Shown here: positions 26,443 through 38,336 of the stretch, piece after piece
Position numbering within the stretch: the first letter of the stretch is position 1
Layout: the number at the start of each line of letters is the position of its first letter
Source: Oscillospiraceae bacterium
Lineage (GTDB): Bacteria; Bacillota; Clostridia; Oscillospirales; CAG-272
Assembly (NCBI GenBank): GCA_015064845.1
Contig: SVRL01000001.1
Span: forward strand, 31,425-95,424
Direction: 5' to 3'
Length of the DNA stretch: 64,000 nt
Position numbers and translations under genes: made by a program
The notes under the pieces: generated by a model
The model's database searches: none
What the model was told of the DNA's origin: nothing
Seen by the model: the letters and a program-made list of their open reading frames with translations, nothing else

Positions 26443-27834
26443 TTACTTGCAAATACGGAGAATCGCTTCCGCAAAAATCTTGGCGTTAAGCACCAAATGA
26501 TTCAAGGAAATATATTCGTCCGCGCCGTGAACGTGGTTATCTTCTCCGAGAAATTCCGCGCCAAATGCAACACCGCCTTCAATATCATGGACATAAGTGC
26601 CGCCGCCAATAGCAAGACAGTATCCGGGGTTGCCCGTAAATTCGGTATAAACGTTCAGAAGCGTCTGAATAAATTCACTGTTTTCATCCACGTAATGCGG
26701 TTCAACACCTTTGTATTCCGAAAGTGTGAGTCCCGCGTTATTCAATGCAGATTCCAATTTTTCATGAACGGATGCTACGCATTCGCAAATGGGGAAACGT
26801 ATATCAAACGAGCCTTCCAATTCGCCTTTTTCATATCGGAGCATACTGAATACAAATGTCAGCGCGCCGGATTTTTCATCCTGCGCATTGATTCCCAAAG
26901 AAGCGCCGTCGCATTCGCCGTATACAAAATTTTCAGAAAGCGTTGCAAACAAAGCCGCGCTTTCATCGTCAGTCTTCAAAGCGCCGAGCACACGGCAAAG
27001 AGCGGTAACTGCATTTTTACCCATATACGGAAGAGAAGCATGAGCAGCCTTTCCGTTTACCGTCAATCTTGCAAAATCGCCGTCCGTATGAACTTCCATG
27101 GTAACATCAGCAGGCAAACGCTTCTTTGCCGCAGCAATTTCAGCGGACGAAAATCCTTTGATGACGGCAACCGCTTTTTCGGGAACAGCATTGACTGCGA
27201 CACCGGCCTGTACGGAAACAATGGTTTTTTCTCCGTTTGCGCAAATTGTTTTTGTAAATTTACCGGGCATACGTCCCTTTTCGAGATTGATGACGGGATA
27301 GCTTGCATCGGGAGTAAATACATAAGGAGGAAGTGCTTCTTTTTTACGATAATAAACGAGATCGGAAGAACCGCATTCTTCATCCGTACCAACGATCAGA
27401 CGTACGTTTTTGGAAAGCTTACAGCCACATTCCTTCAAAGCACGGAGCGCAAACAAAACGGCAACAGCAGGACCTTTATCATCGGAAGAACCTCTGCCGT
27501 AAAGCTTTCCTCCGCTGAGAGTCAAAGCATAGGGAGGATATTTCCAACCGGTGCCTTCCGGAACAACGTCCAGATGGCAAAGCACACCAAGTTTCGTTTC
27601 CAGATTCGGATTCATATCTACCGTTCCCACGTAATTTTCATGATTTGTCACAGTAAAGCCGCTTTCCTTTGCCATTTCTAACATTTTAGCAAGAACGCGT
27701 GCGTTTTCTTTTCCGTAGGGCATATCCTCTTCAGGCGCGGATTTTACGCTCGGAATTGCAACAAGGGAAGAAAGACAGTTGATCATTTCGCTTACATGAT
27801 CATCTATATATTTATTGATTTTGGAAGGCATCAT
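26443..27834 (-). CDS. M20-family dipeptidase (PepV/Sapep type)
   Basis: The 463-residue metal-dependent cytoplasmic dipeptidase has the M20 motifs VLCHLDVVPEGTGW near residue 85, YGRGSSDDKGPA near 112 (bridging Asp) and GTDEECGSSD near 148 (catalytic Glu followed by metal ligands). A lid domain lies at about 190-390, and the C-terminal histidine is in FLGEDNHVHGADEYI. The early NHENYVGTVDMN segment is typical of the PepV subgroup. It releases amino acids from dipeptides. Start codons at 27834 and 27831 are both possible; AAAGGA lies upstream. It is downstream of recX with 35 bp between. Confidence 0.92.
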   Translation of the reverse strand: MMPSKINKYIDDHVSEMINCLSSLVAIPSVKSAPEEDMPYGKENARVLAKMLEMAKESGFTVTNHENYVGTVDMNPNLETKLGVLCHLDVVPEGTGWKYPPYALTLSGGKLYGRGSSDDKGPAVAVLFALRALKECGCKLSKNVRLIVGTDEECGSSDLVYYRKKEALPPYVFTPDASYPVINLEKGRMPGKFTKTICANGEKTIVSVQAGVAVNAVPEKAVAVIKGFSSAEIAAAKKRLPADVTMEVHTDGDFARLTVNGKAAHASLPYMGKNAVTALCRVLGALKTDDESAALFATLSENFVYGECDGASLGINAQDEKSGALTFVFSMLRYEKGELEGSFDIRFPICECVASVHEKLESALNNAGLTLSEYKGVEPHYVDENSEFIQTLLNVYTEFTGNPGYCLAIGGGTYVHDIEGGVAFGAEFLGEDNHVHGADEYISLNHLVLNAKIFAEAILRICK

Positions 27835-27869
27835 TGTATCATCATTCCTTTCAAATATTTCTGAATTTT

Positions 27870-28526
27870 TTACTCTTCATCGCGAAGCAAAAAACTTGCT
27901 TCGCGTATATCTTCATAAGAAAAACCGTATCGCAAAAGAGAAGCGACAGCTTTATTCCTTTTTTCCGGCGTTTCAAAAATCTCAGTACCGCCCATAGAGC
28001 GGATACGCTTGGCGCAAGCTTCGGAAAAATCAAATTCACCGAACTCCAACGCTTTGCGAATCACTTCCTCCGAAAACCCCTTACGGAAAAGCTCCTGTTG
28101 AATCCGTTTTTTTCCGTATCCTTTTTTCTTTGCCAGATTTTCTGCAAACTGTGCTGCATCTTCAGTCTCACGGATATATCCTTTTTCAACCAGAAAAGAA
28201 ACCGCTTCTTCCGCAATTTCGGAAGAATAGCCCTTTTTCTTCAGTTTTTCCGTCAATGCTTTCGGGGTATTTTTCGCATAGCCAAGCAAATCCAAGCCTT
28301 TTCTGATTGCGGAGTATAATTTCATGGAACGAAGAATTTCCTCGCACTGTTCTCTTTCAATCAAAATAGGTTCTTTCAAGAAAGAAGGTAAACGCAAAGA
28401 GGAAAACATGGAAGCGGAAACCTTACCTTTGATATATTGAGATTCCTTTCCGTTGGAAATCTCCAAAGAAATTTCCGCTTCCTCGCCGTTCCCCAGCGCC
28501 TGAATTTTATATATGGAAATACGCAT
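27870..28526 (-). CDS. recX: RecX regulatory protein
   Basis: The 218-residue protein has the RecX helical-repeat pattern. The N-terminal ~60 residues are strand-rich. Three-helix repeats follow, including ALDLLGYAKNTPKALTEKLKKKGY-like sequence near 80, AVSFLVEKGYI near 105, then KKKGYGKKRIQQELFRKGF and a last repeat near 175-210. RecX binds along RecA filaments and modulates their activity. It is translationally coupled to recA: the recA stop and recX start share one base (TAATG). This adjacency strongly supports the call. It is longer than the E. coli protein but in the normal Firmicute range. Confidence 0.92.
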   Translation of the reverse strand: MRISIYKIQALGNGEEAEISLEISNGKESQYIKGKVSASMFSSLRLPSFLKEPILIEREQCEEILRSMKLYSAIRKGLDLLGYAKNTPKALTEKLKKKGYSSEIAEEAVSFLVEKGYIRETEDAAQFAENLAKKKGYGKKRIQQELFRKGFSEEVIRKALEFGEFDFSEACAKRIRSMGGTEIFETPEKRNKAVASLLRYGFSYEDIREASFLLRDEE

Positions 28527-29665
28527 TAATCGTCATTTTCGATATCGAGCAAACGGATATCGAAATCATCTCCGTCTTCGTCGCCGTTTCCTTCTTCGTC
28601 TTCATCCAAGGAATAGGTATCGTCGCCGGAAAGATCAAGATCTTTTCCCTGCAATTTGATTTTTTCTTCCAGTTCCTTCATCAATTCGGCATTTTCAGCA
28701 ATGGCCTTTTTCGTATTTTCCTTACCTTGCGCAACCTTTTCTCCGTTATAAGAGAACCATGAGCCGCTCTTCTGAATAATACCGAGTTCAATGGCAACGT
28801 CAATAATTTCGCCCGCCTTGGAGATGCCCTTTCCGTAAATGATATCGAATTCCGCAACACGGAAAGGAGGAGCCACTTTATTTTTAACGACTTTACATTT
28901 TACACGGTTTCCGAAAACTTCATCGCCTTGTTTGAGATTTTCAACCTTACGTACGTCGATACGAACGGAAGCATAGAATTTCAAAGCACGTCCACCGGTT
29001 GTAGTTTCGGGATTTCCGTACATAACACCGACCTTTTCACGGAGCTGGTTAATGAAAATAACCACGCAATTTGTTTTGGAAATAGAACCTGAAAGTTTAC
29101 GGAGCGCCTGGCTCATCAATCTTGCTTGCAATCCAACATGACTGGAACCCATATCGCCATCGATTTCCTGTTGAGGAACCAAAGCGGCAACGGAGTCCAC
29201 GACAACAACGTCAACTGCGCCGGAGCGAACGAGCGCATCCGTGATTTCAAGAGCCTGTTCGCCGCTGTCGGGCTGAGAAACAAGCAAATTATCAATATTT
29301 ACACCCAGCGCCTTCGCATAAATAGGATCCAAAGCGTGTTCCGCGTCAATGAAAGCCGCTTCGCCGCCAAGTTTCTGAACTTCTGCGGCAATATGAAGAG
29401 CAACAGTTGTTTTACCGGAAGATTCAGGTCCGAAAATTTCAACGATTCTTCCCTTCGGAACACCGCCGATACCCAGCGCAAGGTCAAGAGTCAAGGAACC
29501 TGTAGGAATTGCTTCCACGCTCATATGCGCATTTTCACCGAGTTTCATGATCGTACCTTTACCAAAATCCTTTTCGATTTGGGAAAGTGCGGTTGCAAGT
29601 GCTTTTTTCTTATCCTCCGCAGAAACGGGGTATACCACGGCATTCTTCTTTTTCTTTTCTGCCAT
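28526..29665 (-). CDS. recA: RecA recombinase
   Basis: The 379-residue DNA strand-exchange ATPase has Walker [10 protein letters not shown] near residue 75, Walker [11 protein letters not shown] near 150 and the DNA-binding loops [20 protein letters not shown] and [20 protein letters not shown]. The C-terminal tail is very acidic ([14 protein letters not shown]), as usual for RecA. It has a longer N-terminus than E. coli RecA ([20 protein letters not shown]). It is essential for recombination and for the SOS response; I found no clear LexA-type box upstream. It follows gyrA by 73 bp, an unusual neighbour, and is coupled to recX. Confidence 0.98.
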   Translation of the reverse strand: MAEKKKKNAVVYPVSAEDKKKALATALSQIEKDFGKGTIMKLGENAHMSVEAIPTGSLTLDLALGIGGVPKGRIVEIFGPESSGKTTVALHIAAEVQKLGGEAAFIDAEHALDPIYAKALGVNIDNLLVSQPDSGEQALEITDALVRSGAVDVVVVDSVAALVPQQEIDGDMGSSHVGLQARLMSQALRKLSGSISKTNCVVIFINQLREKVGVMYGNPETTTGGRALKFYASVRIDVRKVENLKQGDEVFGNRVKCKVVKNKVAPPFRVAEFDIIYGKGISKAGEIIDVAIELGIIQKSGSWFSYNGEKVAQGKENTKKAIAENAELMKELEEKIKLQGKDLDLSGDDTYSLDEDEEGNGDEDGDDFDIRLLDIENDD

Positions 29666-29738
29666 ATTGATTAAAATCCTTTCTTCAAGAAAATATACTT
29701 TAAGGGAAATATTCCCTGTCCTTTTTTATTTAATTGTT

Positions 29739-32267
29739 TTAAATTTCATCTTCGTCCGCGATAGGAAAACTGATTTCGGTAGCTTCCAATGCTTCATTTT
29801 TTTCAATGGAAGCTTCGATCTCAGCCGCTTCTTCCTCATCGGACTTCGTTGCCGCAAAGCTGATGATACGATTATCCTCTGCAAGACGCATGATGATAAC
29901 ACCTGCGGTATTATTTCCTTCATAAACGGGGATACCGTTTACGGGGGTACGAATAATCGTACCATCCTCTGTGATAATCATAATATCGTCATTTTCTCCA
30001 ACCGTTGCAATTCCTGCCAAAGCGCCCGTCTTATCGGTCAACCTCTGACAGATGACGCCGGAAGTACCTCTGTTATGCGCAGTATAGGAATCAAAACGGT
30101 TTCTCTTACCGAAGCCGTTTTCCGTCAACGTAAAGAGATGTTTGTTTTCGTCGACAATGGCAACGCCTACGACGCAATCTCCTTCACGAAGCTTGATACC
30201 GCGAACACCTCTTGCCGCGCGACCCATAACGCGGGCATCCGTTTCCTTAAAGCGAACCGCTTTGCCTTCTCTGGTTGCGATTACGATATCATTTTCACCT
30301 GTCGTATGTTTTACGAAAACAAGTTCATCGCCTTCATCGAGATTGATTGCAATTTTACCGCCTTTTCTCTGATATTCAAAATCCTTGACGTTCGCGCGTT
30401 TCACAACGCCGTTTTTGGTTACCATGACAAAGTATTCATTTTCGTCAAATCCGGAAACGGAAATCACGGAAGTAACCTTTTCGCCTTCCTGCATATCAAT
30501 GACATTGACGATATTGGTACCCTTTGCGGTACGGGAGGCTTCGGGAATCATATATGCTTTCTTCATATACACACGTCCCTTATCCGTAAAGAGAAGCAGA
30601 TAACTGTGAGAATGGACGATGATAACGTCTTTCACATAGTCCTCTTCCTTTGTGGACATACCGATGATACCCTTACCGCCTCGTTTCTGAGCGGTATACG
30701 TCGCGGCGGGCGCGCGTTTGATATAACCTGCGCCGGACATGGTAATCACACATTCATGGCGATCAATCAAATCCTCATCGATGATATTATCAATCGCATC
30801 CGCAATCTGCGTACGTCTGACGTCGGAGAATTTTTCTTTAATTTCAAGCAGTTCTTTTTCAATAATTTCTTTTACCTTGGTTTCATCGGCAAGAATGGCT
30901 TCCAATTCCGAAATCAAAGCAAGTTTTGTTGCCAACTCTTCTTCAATCTTCAATCTTTCAAGTCCTGCCAAACTACCGAGTGTCATTTCAACGATTGCCT
31001 GAGCCTGAACTTGAGAAAGTCCGAATTTTTCCACAAGAGCATCTCTCGCATCCTGTCTGGAATTGCTTTTACGGATGGTATCGATAATTTCATCAATGGA
31101 ATCCAAAGCCAATTTCAAACCTTCAAGGATATGCACGCGGGCGCGTGTTTTTTCCAAATCGAACACGGTTCTTCGGCGAATAACTTCTTCCTGATGTGCG
31201 ATATAATTTGAAAGAATTTCTCTGAGTCCGAGAACCTTGGGTTCGCCATTGACAAGCGCAATCATATTGACGGCGCAAGTATCCTGAAGCTGGGTATATT
31301 TGTAGAGCTGATTGAGGATAACTTGACCGTTCGCATCCCTCTTATATTCGATAACGATCTTCATACCGGCTTTACCGGATTCGTCGCGCAAAGCGGTAAT
31401 TCCTTCCACGCGCTTATCTTTTACAAGATCGGCAATGGATTCCACAAGCATACTCTTATTGACCTGATACGGAATTTCCGTAACGACAATGCGGCGTTTT
31501 TTTTCATCAACTTCGGCTTTTGCGCGGACAATAATTCTGCCTTTACCCGTCTGATACGCCTGATAGATCCCCGTCGTACCGCAGATCATTGCAGAAGTTG
31601 GGAAATCGGGACCTTTGATGAAAGTCATCAGATCAACAACCGTCGCATCCGGATGTTTCATATAATAGATTGTACCGTCAATTACCTCTCCAAGGTTGTG
31701 GGGAGGAATATTGGTTGCCATACCTACGGCAATACCGACGGAACCATTCACAAGCAAGTTAGGGAATCTTGCGGGAAGCACCATCGGTTCTTGTCTGCTG
31801 TTATCAAAGTTTGGAGAAAAATCAACGACGTTTTTTTCAATATCCGTCATCATTTCGTTCGCAAGCTTGGAAAGTCTTGCTTCTGTATAACGGTAAGCGG
31901 CGGCGCCGTCACCATCCACGTTACCAAAGTTTCCGTGACCCTCAACCAATGTATATCTCATATTAAAGGGTTGCGCGAGACGTACCATCGCATCGTATAC
32001 CGAAGCATCCCCATGCGGATGATAACGTCCGAGAACATTACCTACCGTCGTTGCGGATTTGCAAAACGGTCTGTCATACGTCAGTTTTTCTTGGTACATA
32101 GAATATAAAATTCTGCGGTGTACCGGTTTGAGACCGTCGCGTACGTCGGGAAGCGCGCGGGATACGATAACGCTCATCGCATATTCAATAAACGATTTCT
32201 GCACGCGTTTTCCCATTTCCACATCAACGATCTTCTGATTTTCGTAAGCTATATCTCTGTTTTCCAT
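29739..32267 (-). CDS. gyrA: DNA gyrase subunit A
   Basis: The 842-residue gyrase subunit cuts and rejoins DNA. The active-site tyrosine lies in [10 protein letters not shown] near residue 120, and the quinolone region [17 protein letters not shown] near 80. In that region the position equal to E. coli Ser83 is Ala, with Ser next to it, as in mycobacterial GyrA. The C-terminal beta-pinwheel domain has the GyrA box form KRGGKG near 550. The end is acidic. I start at 32267 ([13 protein letters not shown]), which fits the family; the frame is open further upstream but lacks a ribosome binding site. It follows gyrB after 157 bp containing a hairpin. Confidence 0.98.
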   Translation of the reverse strand: MENRDIAYENQKIVDVEMGKRVQKSFIEYAMSVIVSRALPDVRDGLKPVHRRILYSMYQEKLTYDRPFCKSATTVGNVLGRYHPHGDASVYDAMVRLAQPFNMRYTLVEGHGNFGNVDGDGAAAYRYTEARLSKLANEMMTDIEKNVVDFSPNFDNSRQEPMVLPARFPNLLVNGSVGIAVGMATNIPPHNLGEVIDGTIYYMKHPDATVVDLMTFIKGPDFPTSAMICGTTGIYQAYQTGKGRIIVRAKAEVDEKKRRIVVTEIPYQVNKSMLVESIADLVKDKRVEGITALRDESGKAGMKIVIEYKRDANGQVILNQLYKYTQLQDTCAVNMIALVNGEPKVLGLREILSNYIAHQEEVIRRRTVFDLEKTRARVHILEGLKLALDSIDEIIDTIRKSNSRQDARDALVEKFGLSQVQAQAIVEMTLGSLAGLERLKIEEELATKLALISELEAILADETKVKEIIEKELLEIKEKFSDVRRTQIADAIDNIIDEDLIDRHECVITMSGAGYIKRAPAATYTAQKRGGKGIIGMSTKEEDYVKDVIIVHSHSYLLLFTDKGRVYMKKAYMIPEASRTAKGTNIVNVIDMQEGEKVTSVISVSGFDENEYFVMVTKNGVVKRANVKDFEYQRKGGKIAINLDEGDELVFVKHTTGENDIVIATREGKAVRFKETDARVMGRAARGVRGIKLREGDCVVGVAIVDENKHLFTLTENGFGKRNRFDSYTAHNRGTSGVICQRLTDKTGALAGIATVGENDDIMIITEDGTIIRTPVNGIPVYEGNNTAGVIIMRLAEDNRIISFAATKSDEEEAAEIEASIEKNEALEATEISFPIADEDEI

Positions 32268-32389
32268 GTAATTAAACCTTTCTCCGCTTTTCTTTTCGCA
32301 AAGAAAAGCTAAGTAAAAGAAACGGTCTGTTTCTTTCTTTTTTGATTTTTTTCGGGGCTTTTTCCCTCGGTTTCTTTCGCTTTTATCAG

Positions 32390-32408
32390 AGGGGATTTTT
32401 AATCCCCT
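32390..32408 (-). other. Hairpin between gyrB and gyrA
   Basis: AGGGGATT and AATCCCCT form a perfect 8-bp stem with loop TTT, 17 bp behind the gyrB stop codon. No T run follows leftwards, so it probably acts as a processing or attenuation hairpin. The remaining spacer to gyrA is poly-purine/pyrimidine-rich. Confidence 0.5.
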
Positions 32409-32424
32409 CAATCATATTAAAAAA

Positions 32425-34398
<1,974 letters not shown>

Positions 34399-34429
34399 TT
34401 ATTTTTCGGCATTCAAAGACAATCGCACT

Positions 34430-34705
34430 TTATTTCAAGGGATCGTCCGCCCTTTGACAAAGGGTTTTCACGGAAAGCTGAGAAAAATAAACCCTGTTTT
34501 GTTTTTTTCGAGAAGATGCCGCCGTCTCGGCAGTCAGAATGAAAGCTTTCGGAAGCTCATAACTGATATTGACGGTTTCTCCTCTTTTTTCGCATCCCGA
34601 AAGATACTGCTTTGTGATTTTGGATATCGTTGCGGTATCCGTATCAAAAATACCGATGATATCTGAAATTTTTATATTTTTATTATTTCCTGCATGAAGA
34701 TACAT
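34430..34705 (-). CDS. remB: RemB-like DUF370 regulator
   Basis: The 91-residue protein matches the DUF370/RemB (YaaB) family. It begins MYLHAGNNKNIKISDIIGIFD, with TATISKITKQYL at about 25-37 and the segment AFILT in the middle. In Bacillus subtilis yaaB lies between recF and gyrB, and the paralogue RemA controls biofilm matrix genes. Here too it sits directly upstream of gyrB, which supports the call. The C-terminal ~25 residues (SSRKKQNRVYFSQLS and on) vary in the family. DNA-binding activity and targets are not shown by this sequence. Confidence 0.88.
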   Translation of the reverse strand: MYLHAGNNKNIKISDIIGIFDTDTATISKITKQYLSGCEKRGETVNISYELPKAFILTAETAASSRKKQNRVYFSQLSVKTLCQRADDPLK

Positions 34706-34718
34706 AAAAGCCTCTTTG

Positions 34719-35081
34719 TTATAACAATACTATTGCAAGAGATAAAATATCGAGCGCAAGGAAGCAACCATTGAAAAAGCAAAGTATTTTGATGATTTTT
34801 ACCACTTTCGGATTTTCATGAGAACGCAAAGAATGCGCAAAAAATATTGCAAGCAAGCCCACAGAAAGAATCCCCATACCGAAAAGCGGAACGGTAATAT
34901 AGAACAGCGTTCCGTACAAAAATCCAAAGAATGAAGATATTCCGTCGGACGGTACAACATTGCCCCAAATAACCGCTTCCGAAGCCATATTGACCATTAA
35001 AAAGGAAAATAACTCAAAAACACAGGTAAATACACAAGCCAATATAAATCTTAAATTTTCTTTCTTACCTGCATTCATCAT
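34719..35081 (-). CDS. Small polytopic membrane protein of unknown function
   Basis: The 120-residue protein has membrane segments at about 10-32, 45-80 (probably two) and 95-118. I start at 35081, where ATG follows the stop codon of the isomerase gene by one base and has GAGGG six bases upstream; a TTG at 35093 would overlap that gene. It lies 13 bp ahead of remB, inside the recF-gyrB cluster. Together with the isomerase gene it forms an extra two-gene insert in an otherwise conserved order. I recognise no family. Confidence 0.7.
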   Translation of the reverse strand: MMNAGKKENLRFILACVFTCVFELFSFLMVNMASEAVIWGNVVPSDGISSFFGFLYGTLFYITVPLFGMGILSVGLLAIFFAHSLRSHENPKVVKIIKILCFFNGCFLALDILSLAIVLL

Positions 35082-35082
35082 T

Positions 35083-36015
35083 TTAACCCTCAAAAATGCC
35101 GTAGGTTTCCATCATATGTTTGCCGATATTGTAAAGCAAAGTATTATACTGTTTTGCGAGATCAAGCGGTAATTTTTCAAGTTTACGGACGATTTCGCCT
35201 TCGTATTCAAAGGAATAACGAACGGTCTTTACCGGTACGTTGACTTCAAAATTGAACGTACCCTTGTATCCGATATCGAGCAATCCCTGAATCAACGCGT
35301 CGTAGTTGACACTGTCGTAAAGCGACATATAAGGAAGTCCGTGCATATCAATTCTGTGATGTCTGTGAGACTTTTCAAAATAACCTGCATTGCTGTGAAT
35401 ATGGAGCGCTTTCAGTTTATCACCGAGCGCAACCACGGAGCTGTACTGTTCGCAATCTTTTTTCCAATAGAGATTGGCGTGACCGACGTCCCAACAAGCG
35501 CCGAACATCGGATGGTCCAGACAATCGATCATTTCTCTGAGTTCCGCGCCGTTTTTCAGATAATAATCCTGTTCGTAATGTCCGATATTTTCAAGCAGAA
35601 CACAAACGCCGGTCTCTTCCATATACGGAATCAAAGAGCAATAAAAATCCCTGTTCGCCGCCTGGAATTCTTCCTTGGATGCTCCTTTGATCTCGCCGGA
35701 ATGGATAACGACCTGAGGAATACCGGCAATCTTACAAAATTCCAAAGAACGGCGGAAAACCGTCAACCAATCCGATTCGGGATCGAAAGGATTTACGATC
35801 GGCGCGTGAGCCTGAGGTGCAGTCATTCCGAGCTCGGCAAGATTTTCACGAAGTTTCTTTGCGTGAAGCTGTTCGTCATCCTGAATGTATTGGGGTCTGA
35901 TCTCGTAATCCACGCAAGTGAAACCGCAATCACGGAAAAATTCGAGAACGGTTCTCTGTTCCTTGTCCGTATCAAAATAATGATTCAAAACGATGGGAGC
36001 CACTGAAAGTTTCAT
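35083..36015 (-). CDS. Sugar phosphate isomerase/epimerase-like TIM-barrel protein
   Basis: The 310-residue protein is of the xylose-isomerase-like TIM barrel (AP endonuclease family 2) type. Metal-ligand segments typical of the family are VLLENIGHYEQDYYL near residue 140 (Glu), MFGACWDVGHANLYW near 175 (Asp, His), LKALHIHSNAGYF near 205 (His) and FNFEVNVP near 265 (Glu). Members isomerise sugars or inositol derivatives; the substrate here cannot be told. It sits between recF and a membrane-protein gene, inside the origin cluster, where Bacillus has none. The ATG lies behind GAAAGGAATGG. Confidence 0.85.
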   Translation of the reverse strand: MKLSVAPIVLNHYFDTDKEQRTVLEFFRDCGFTCVDYEIRPQYIQDDEQLHAKKLRENLAELGMTAPQAHAPIVNPFDPESDWLTVFRRSLEFCKIAGIPQVVIHSGEIKGASKEEFQAANRDFYCSLIPYMEETGVCVLLENIGHYEQDYYLKNGAELREMIDCLDHPMFGACWDVGHANLYWKKDCEQYSSVVALGDKLKALHIHSNAGYFEKSHRHHRIDMHGLPYMSLYDSVNYDALIQGLLDIGYKGTFNFEVNVPVKTVRYSFEYEGEIVRKLEKLPLDLAKQYNTLLYNIGKHMMETYGIFEG

Positions 36016-36034
36016 AAACTATACCATTCCTTTC

Positions 36035-37153
36035 TTACTGATAAAAATACGTACCGTTTTCTACGTATATTTTTTTTGCATTCGAAATACCTTTGAAGTC
36101 ATTTTCGTCACAAGTCGTGATAATAACCTGTCTGCCATGAAGTTCAGAAAGAACGTAGCGCTTTCTCTCTCTGTCCAATTCGGAAAGAACGTCATCCAGA
36201 AGAAAAACGGGATATTCTCCGCTTTCTTCCTTGGAAAGCTCTCCTTCAGCCAACTTCATTGCAAGCGCAATGCTCCTTTGCTGTCCCTGGGATGCGAAAA
36301 TTTTCGCATTCATACCGTTTAGCTTGATTTCAATATCATCCTTATGGGAACCGCCGAGCGTCGTTCCGAGAATCATTTCCTTTTGCAAATTCTTTTTGAA
36401 AATATTCCTGTATTTTTCCGCATTCACATTGCGGTCGAGCAAATCGTCATTCTCTTTGCCGGCAATGTGAGAAAGATAAGAAAAATCAACGGATTCTTTT
36501 CCGCCCGTCATATCGGAAAGATATTGATTCACAAGTGAAAACAGTCTTTCGGCATATTGCGCGCGGACCTGTGTGATATATCCCGCATCGGATGCGAGCT
36601 TTTCTGAAAGAATATCTTCCGTCAGATGAAAACTTTCTCCGTGTTTTTCATAATTTTTAAGGAGAGCGTTTCTCTGCTCAAGGAGCTTTTTATACTCCAT
36701 CAAAGCCGCAAGATACGGACGGTTGAACTGAGAAATCGCACTGTCGAGAAATCCGCGTCGTTCCGCAGGCTCGCTTTTTACGATGGAAAGATGCTCCGGA
36801 CAAAAGAGAACCGCTTTGAAGTTTCCGATAAAATCGGACATCTTTGAAATTTTGATTCCGTTTTTGAAATTTTCCTTCGGCATATCGCGGAAAACACGGT
36901 AACTCATTTTGTTTTCCCGCAGAGAATCCCGATAAGAAATACTGATTTGGGCGCTGATCTGATCGGTTTTGATCAGATCTTTTTCCCTTGCGTGACGGAA
37001 GCTTTTACCGCTGCCGAACAGATAGATTCCCTCTATCACGTTAGTTTTTCCCTGCGCGTTTTTTCCGTAAAGAATATTGATCTCTTTATCAAAGGAAAAC
37101 GGAAAAAACTCTATATTCCTGTAATTTTCAAATACAGCGCAATCCAAATACAT
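36035..37153 (-). CDS. recF: RecF recombination protein
   Basis: The 372-residue SMC-like ATPase loads RecA at gaps. Walker A is LYGKNAQGKTNVIEG near residue 30. The ABC-type signature region lies near 265-280 (LGGSHKDDIEI and ASQGQQRSIALAMKLAE), and Walker B is VFLLDDVLSELDRERKRY near 310. The N-terminal NYRNIEFFPFSFDKEINILYG is standard for the family. It starts 4 bp after the dnaN stop codon, with no yaaA (S4-domain) gene between them, unlike Bacillus subtilis. It is part of the dnaA-dnaN-recF transcription unit. Confidence 0.97.
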   Translation of the reverse strand: MYLDCAVFENYRNIEFFPFSFDKEINILYGKNAQGKTNVIEGIYLFGSGKSFRHAREKDLIKTDQISAQISISYRDSLRENKMSYRVFRDMPKENFKNGIKISKMSDFIGNFKAVLFCPEHLSIVKSEPAERRGFLDSAISQFNRPYLAALMEYKKLLEQRNALLKNYEKHGESFHLTEDILSEKLASDAGYITQVRAQYAERLFSLVNQYLSDMTGGKESVDFSYLSHIAGKENDDLLDRNVNAEKYRNIFKKNLQKEMILGTTLGGSHKDDIEIKLNGMNAKIFASQGQQRSIALAMKLAEGELSKEESGEYPVFLLDDVLSELDRERKRYVLSELHGRQVIITTCDENDFKGISNAKKIYVENGTYFYQ

Positions 37154-37157
37154 ACGA

Positions 37158-38336
37158 TCAATCTCTGAGTTTGACGGGAAGCGCCAGGTAGAGGAATTTC
37201 GAATCGCTTTCTTCCGTGTTTGCGCCTTCGATTACCATGATCATATAGGAGGATGTCAAAGAAAGCTTCAACTGTCCCGCATCGGTTGCACGGAGAATTT
37301 CAATCAAATATTTGCAGGGGAAACCGATTTCCAGATCGTTACCTGTTTTTTCAATATTGATCTCATCGAAAAAGTTTCCGGAAACGGAAAGAGCGCTGAC
37401 ACCGAGTATCTGATCCTTGAAACTGAAGCGAACGACGCTCTTCGCCTGTCCGACAACGCGTTCTTCCGTAACAATGGAAGCGCGTTCGAGAGAATCCTCC
37501 AAAGCATCCCTTTCAACTTCCACGAAAGTTTTGCTTTCTTTGGGAATGAATCTTTTATATTCAATATACGGAACGTCGATCAGACGGGAGAAGAGAATTG
37601 CTTCTTTATCCTGCGCGCCGCATTTCATACCGAAGTAGAAAAGCGCGTGTTTTCTTGTCAGAGAAAATTGAATCGGTTCATCCTTATCTTCCAAAAGTCT
37701 GGAAAGTTCGGCAACCGTTTTAACGGGAATGATGAAACTGATTTCGGTTTCGCCGCTCTTCGTTGTGATATTGGTTTCGACTTTATTTTCACGGATGGCA
37801 ACACGGTAGCTGTCGCATCCGACTACGGTTACGCTGTTTTCCGTAATTTCAAAATAAAGACCCATGAGTGCGGGGCGGGTTTCATCTTGAGAAACGGCAA
37901 AAATAGTTTGACCGATCAGCTTTTTGAGCATTTTTTGAGGGAGGAAGAATTTTCGGTCAGGATTCAATTCGGGCATCTGAGGGAAGGTGTCGCCCGAGAT
38001 ATAGTGGATTTGGAATTTGGAACGGCCGCTGGAAACGACAGCCATTCCGCTTTCTTCTTCGGAATTGGTTTCAATGGTTACGTTTCCGGGCATATACTTG
38101 ACAATGCTGGAAAGTTTATTACCGTTCATTACAATCACGCCGCCCGTTTCCACTTCGGCGCCGATCATAATTTTAATGCCTTTTTCAAGGTCATACGCGC
38201 AAAGCTGACATTGAGAATCGCCGACGGTGGTGATCAAAATGCCTTCAATGGAATTGATCGTTTTTTCGGTTGAAACACAGCCGAGCGATTTTGTAATAGC
38301 AAGAAGAAGCTCTTCTTTTTTGAAGGTTACTTTCAT
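37158..38336 (-). CDS. dnaN: DNA polymerase III sliding clamp (beta subunit)
   Basis: The 392-residue clamp protein forms the ring that holds the polymerase on DNA. It shows the three-domain pattern of the family: MKVTFKKEELLLAITKSLGCVS at the start, GEETEISFIIPVKTVAELSRLL-like sequence near 190 in domain 2, and the C-terminal segment SSYMIMVIEG with LYLALPVKLRD at the end, close to the usual LMPMRL terminus. It lies behind dnaA across a 599-bp gap rich in DnaA-box-like sites, and is followed at once by recF. Confidence 0.97.
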   Translation of the reverse strand: MKVTFKKEELLLAITKSLGCVSTEKTINSIEGILITTVGDSQCQLCAYDLEKGIKIMIGAEVETGGVIVMNGNKLSSIVKYMPGNVTIETNSEEESGMAVVSSGRSKFQIHYISGDTFPQMPELNPDRKFFLPQKMLKKLIGQTIFAVSQDETRPALMGLYFEITENSVTVVGCDSYRVAIRENKVETNITTKSGETEISFIIPVKTVAELSRLLEDKDEPIQFSLTRKHALFYFGMKCGAQDKEAILFSRLIDVPYIEYKRFIPKESKTFVEVERDALEDSLERASIVTEERVVGQAKSVVRFSFKDQILGVSALSVSGNFFDEINIEKTGNDLEIGFPCKYLIEILRATDAGQLKLSLTSSYMIMVIEGANTEESDSKFLYLALPVKLRD

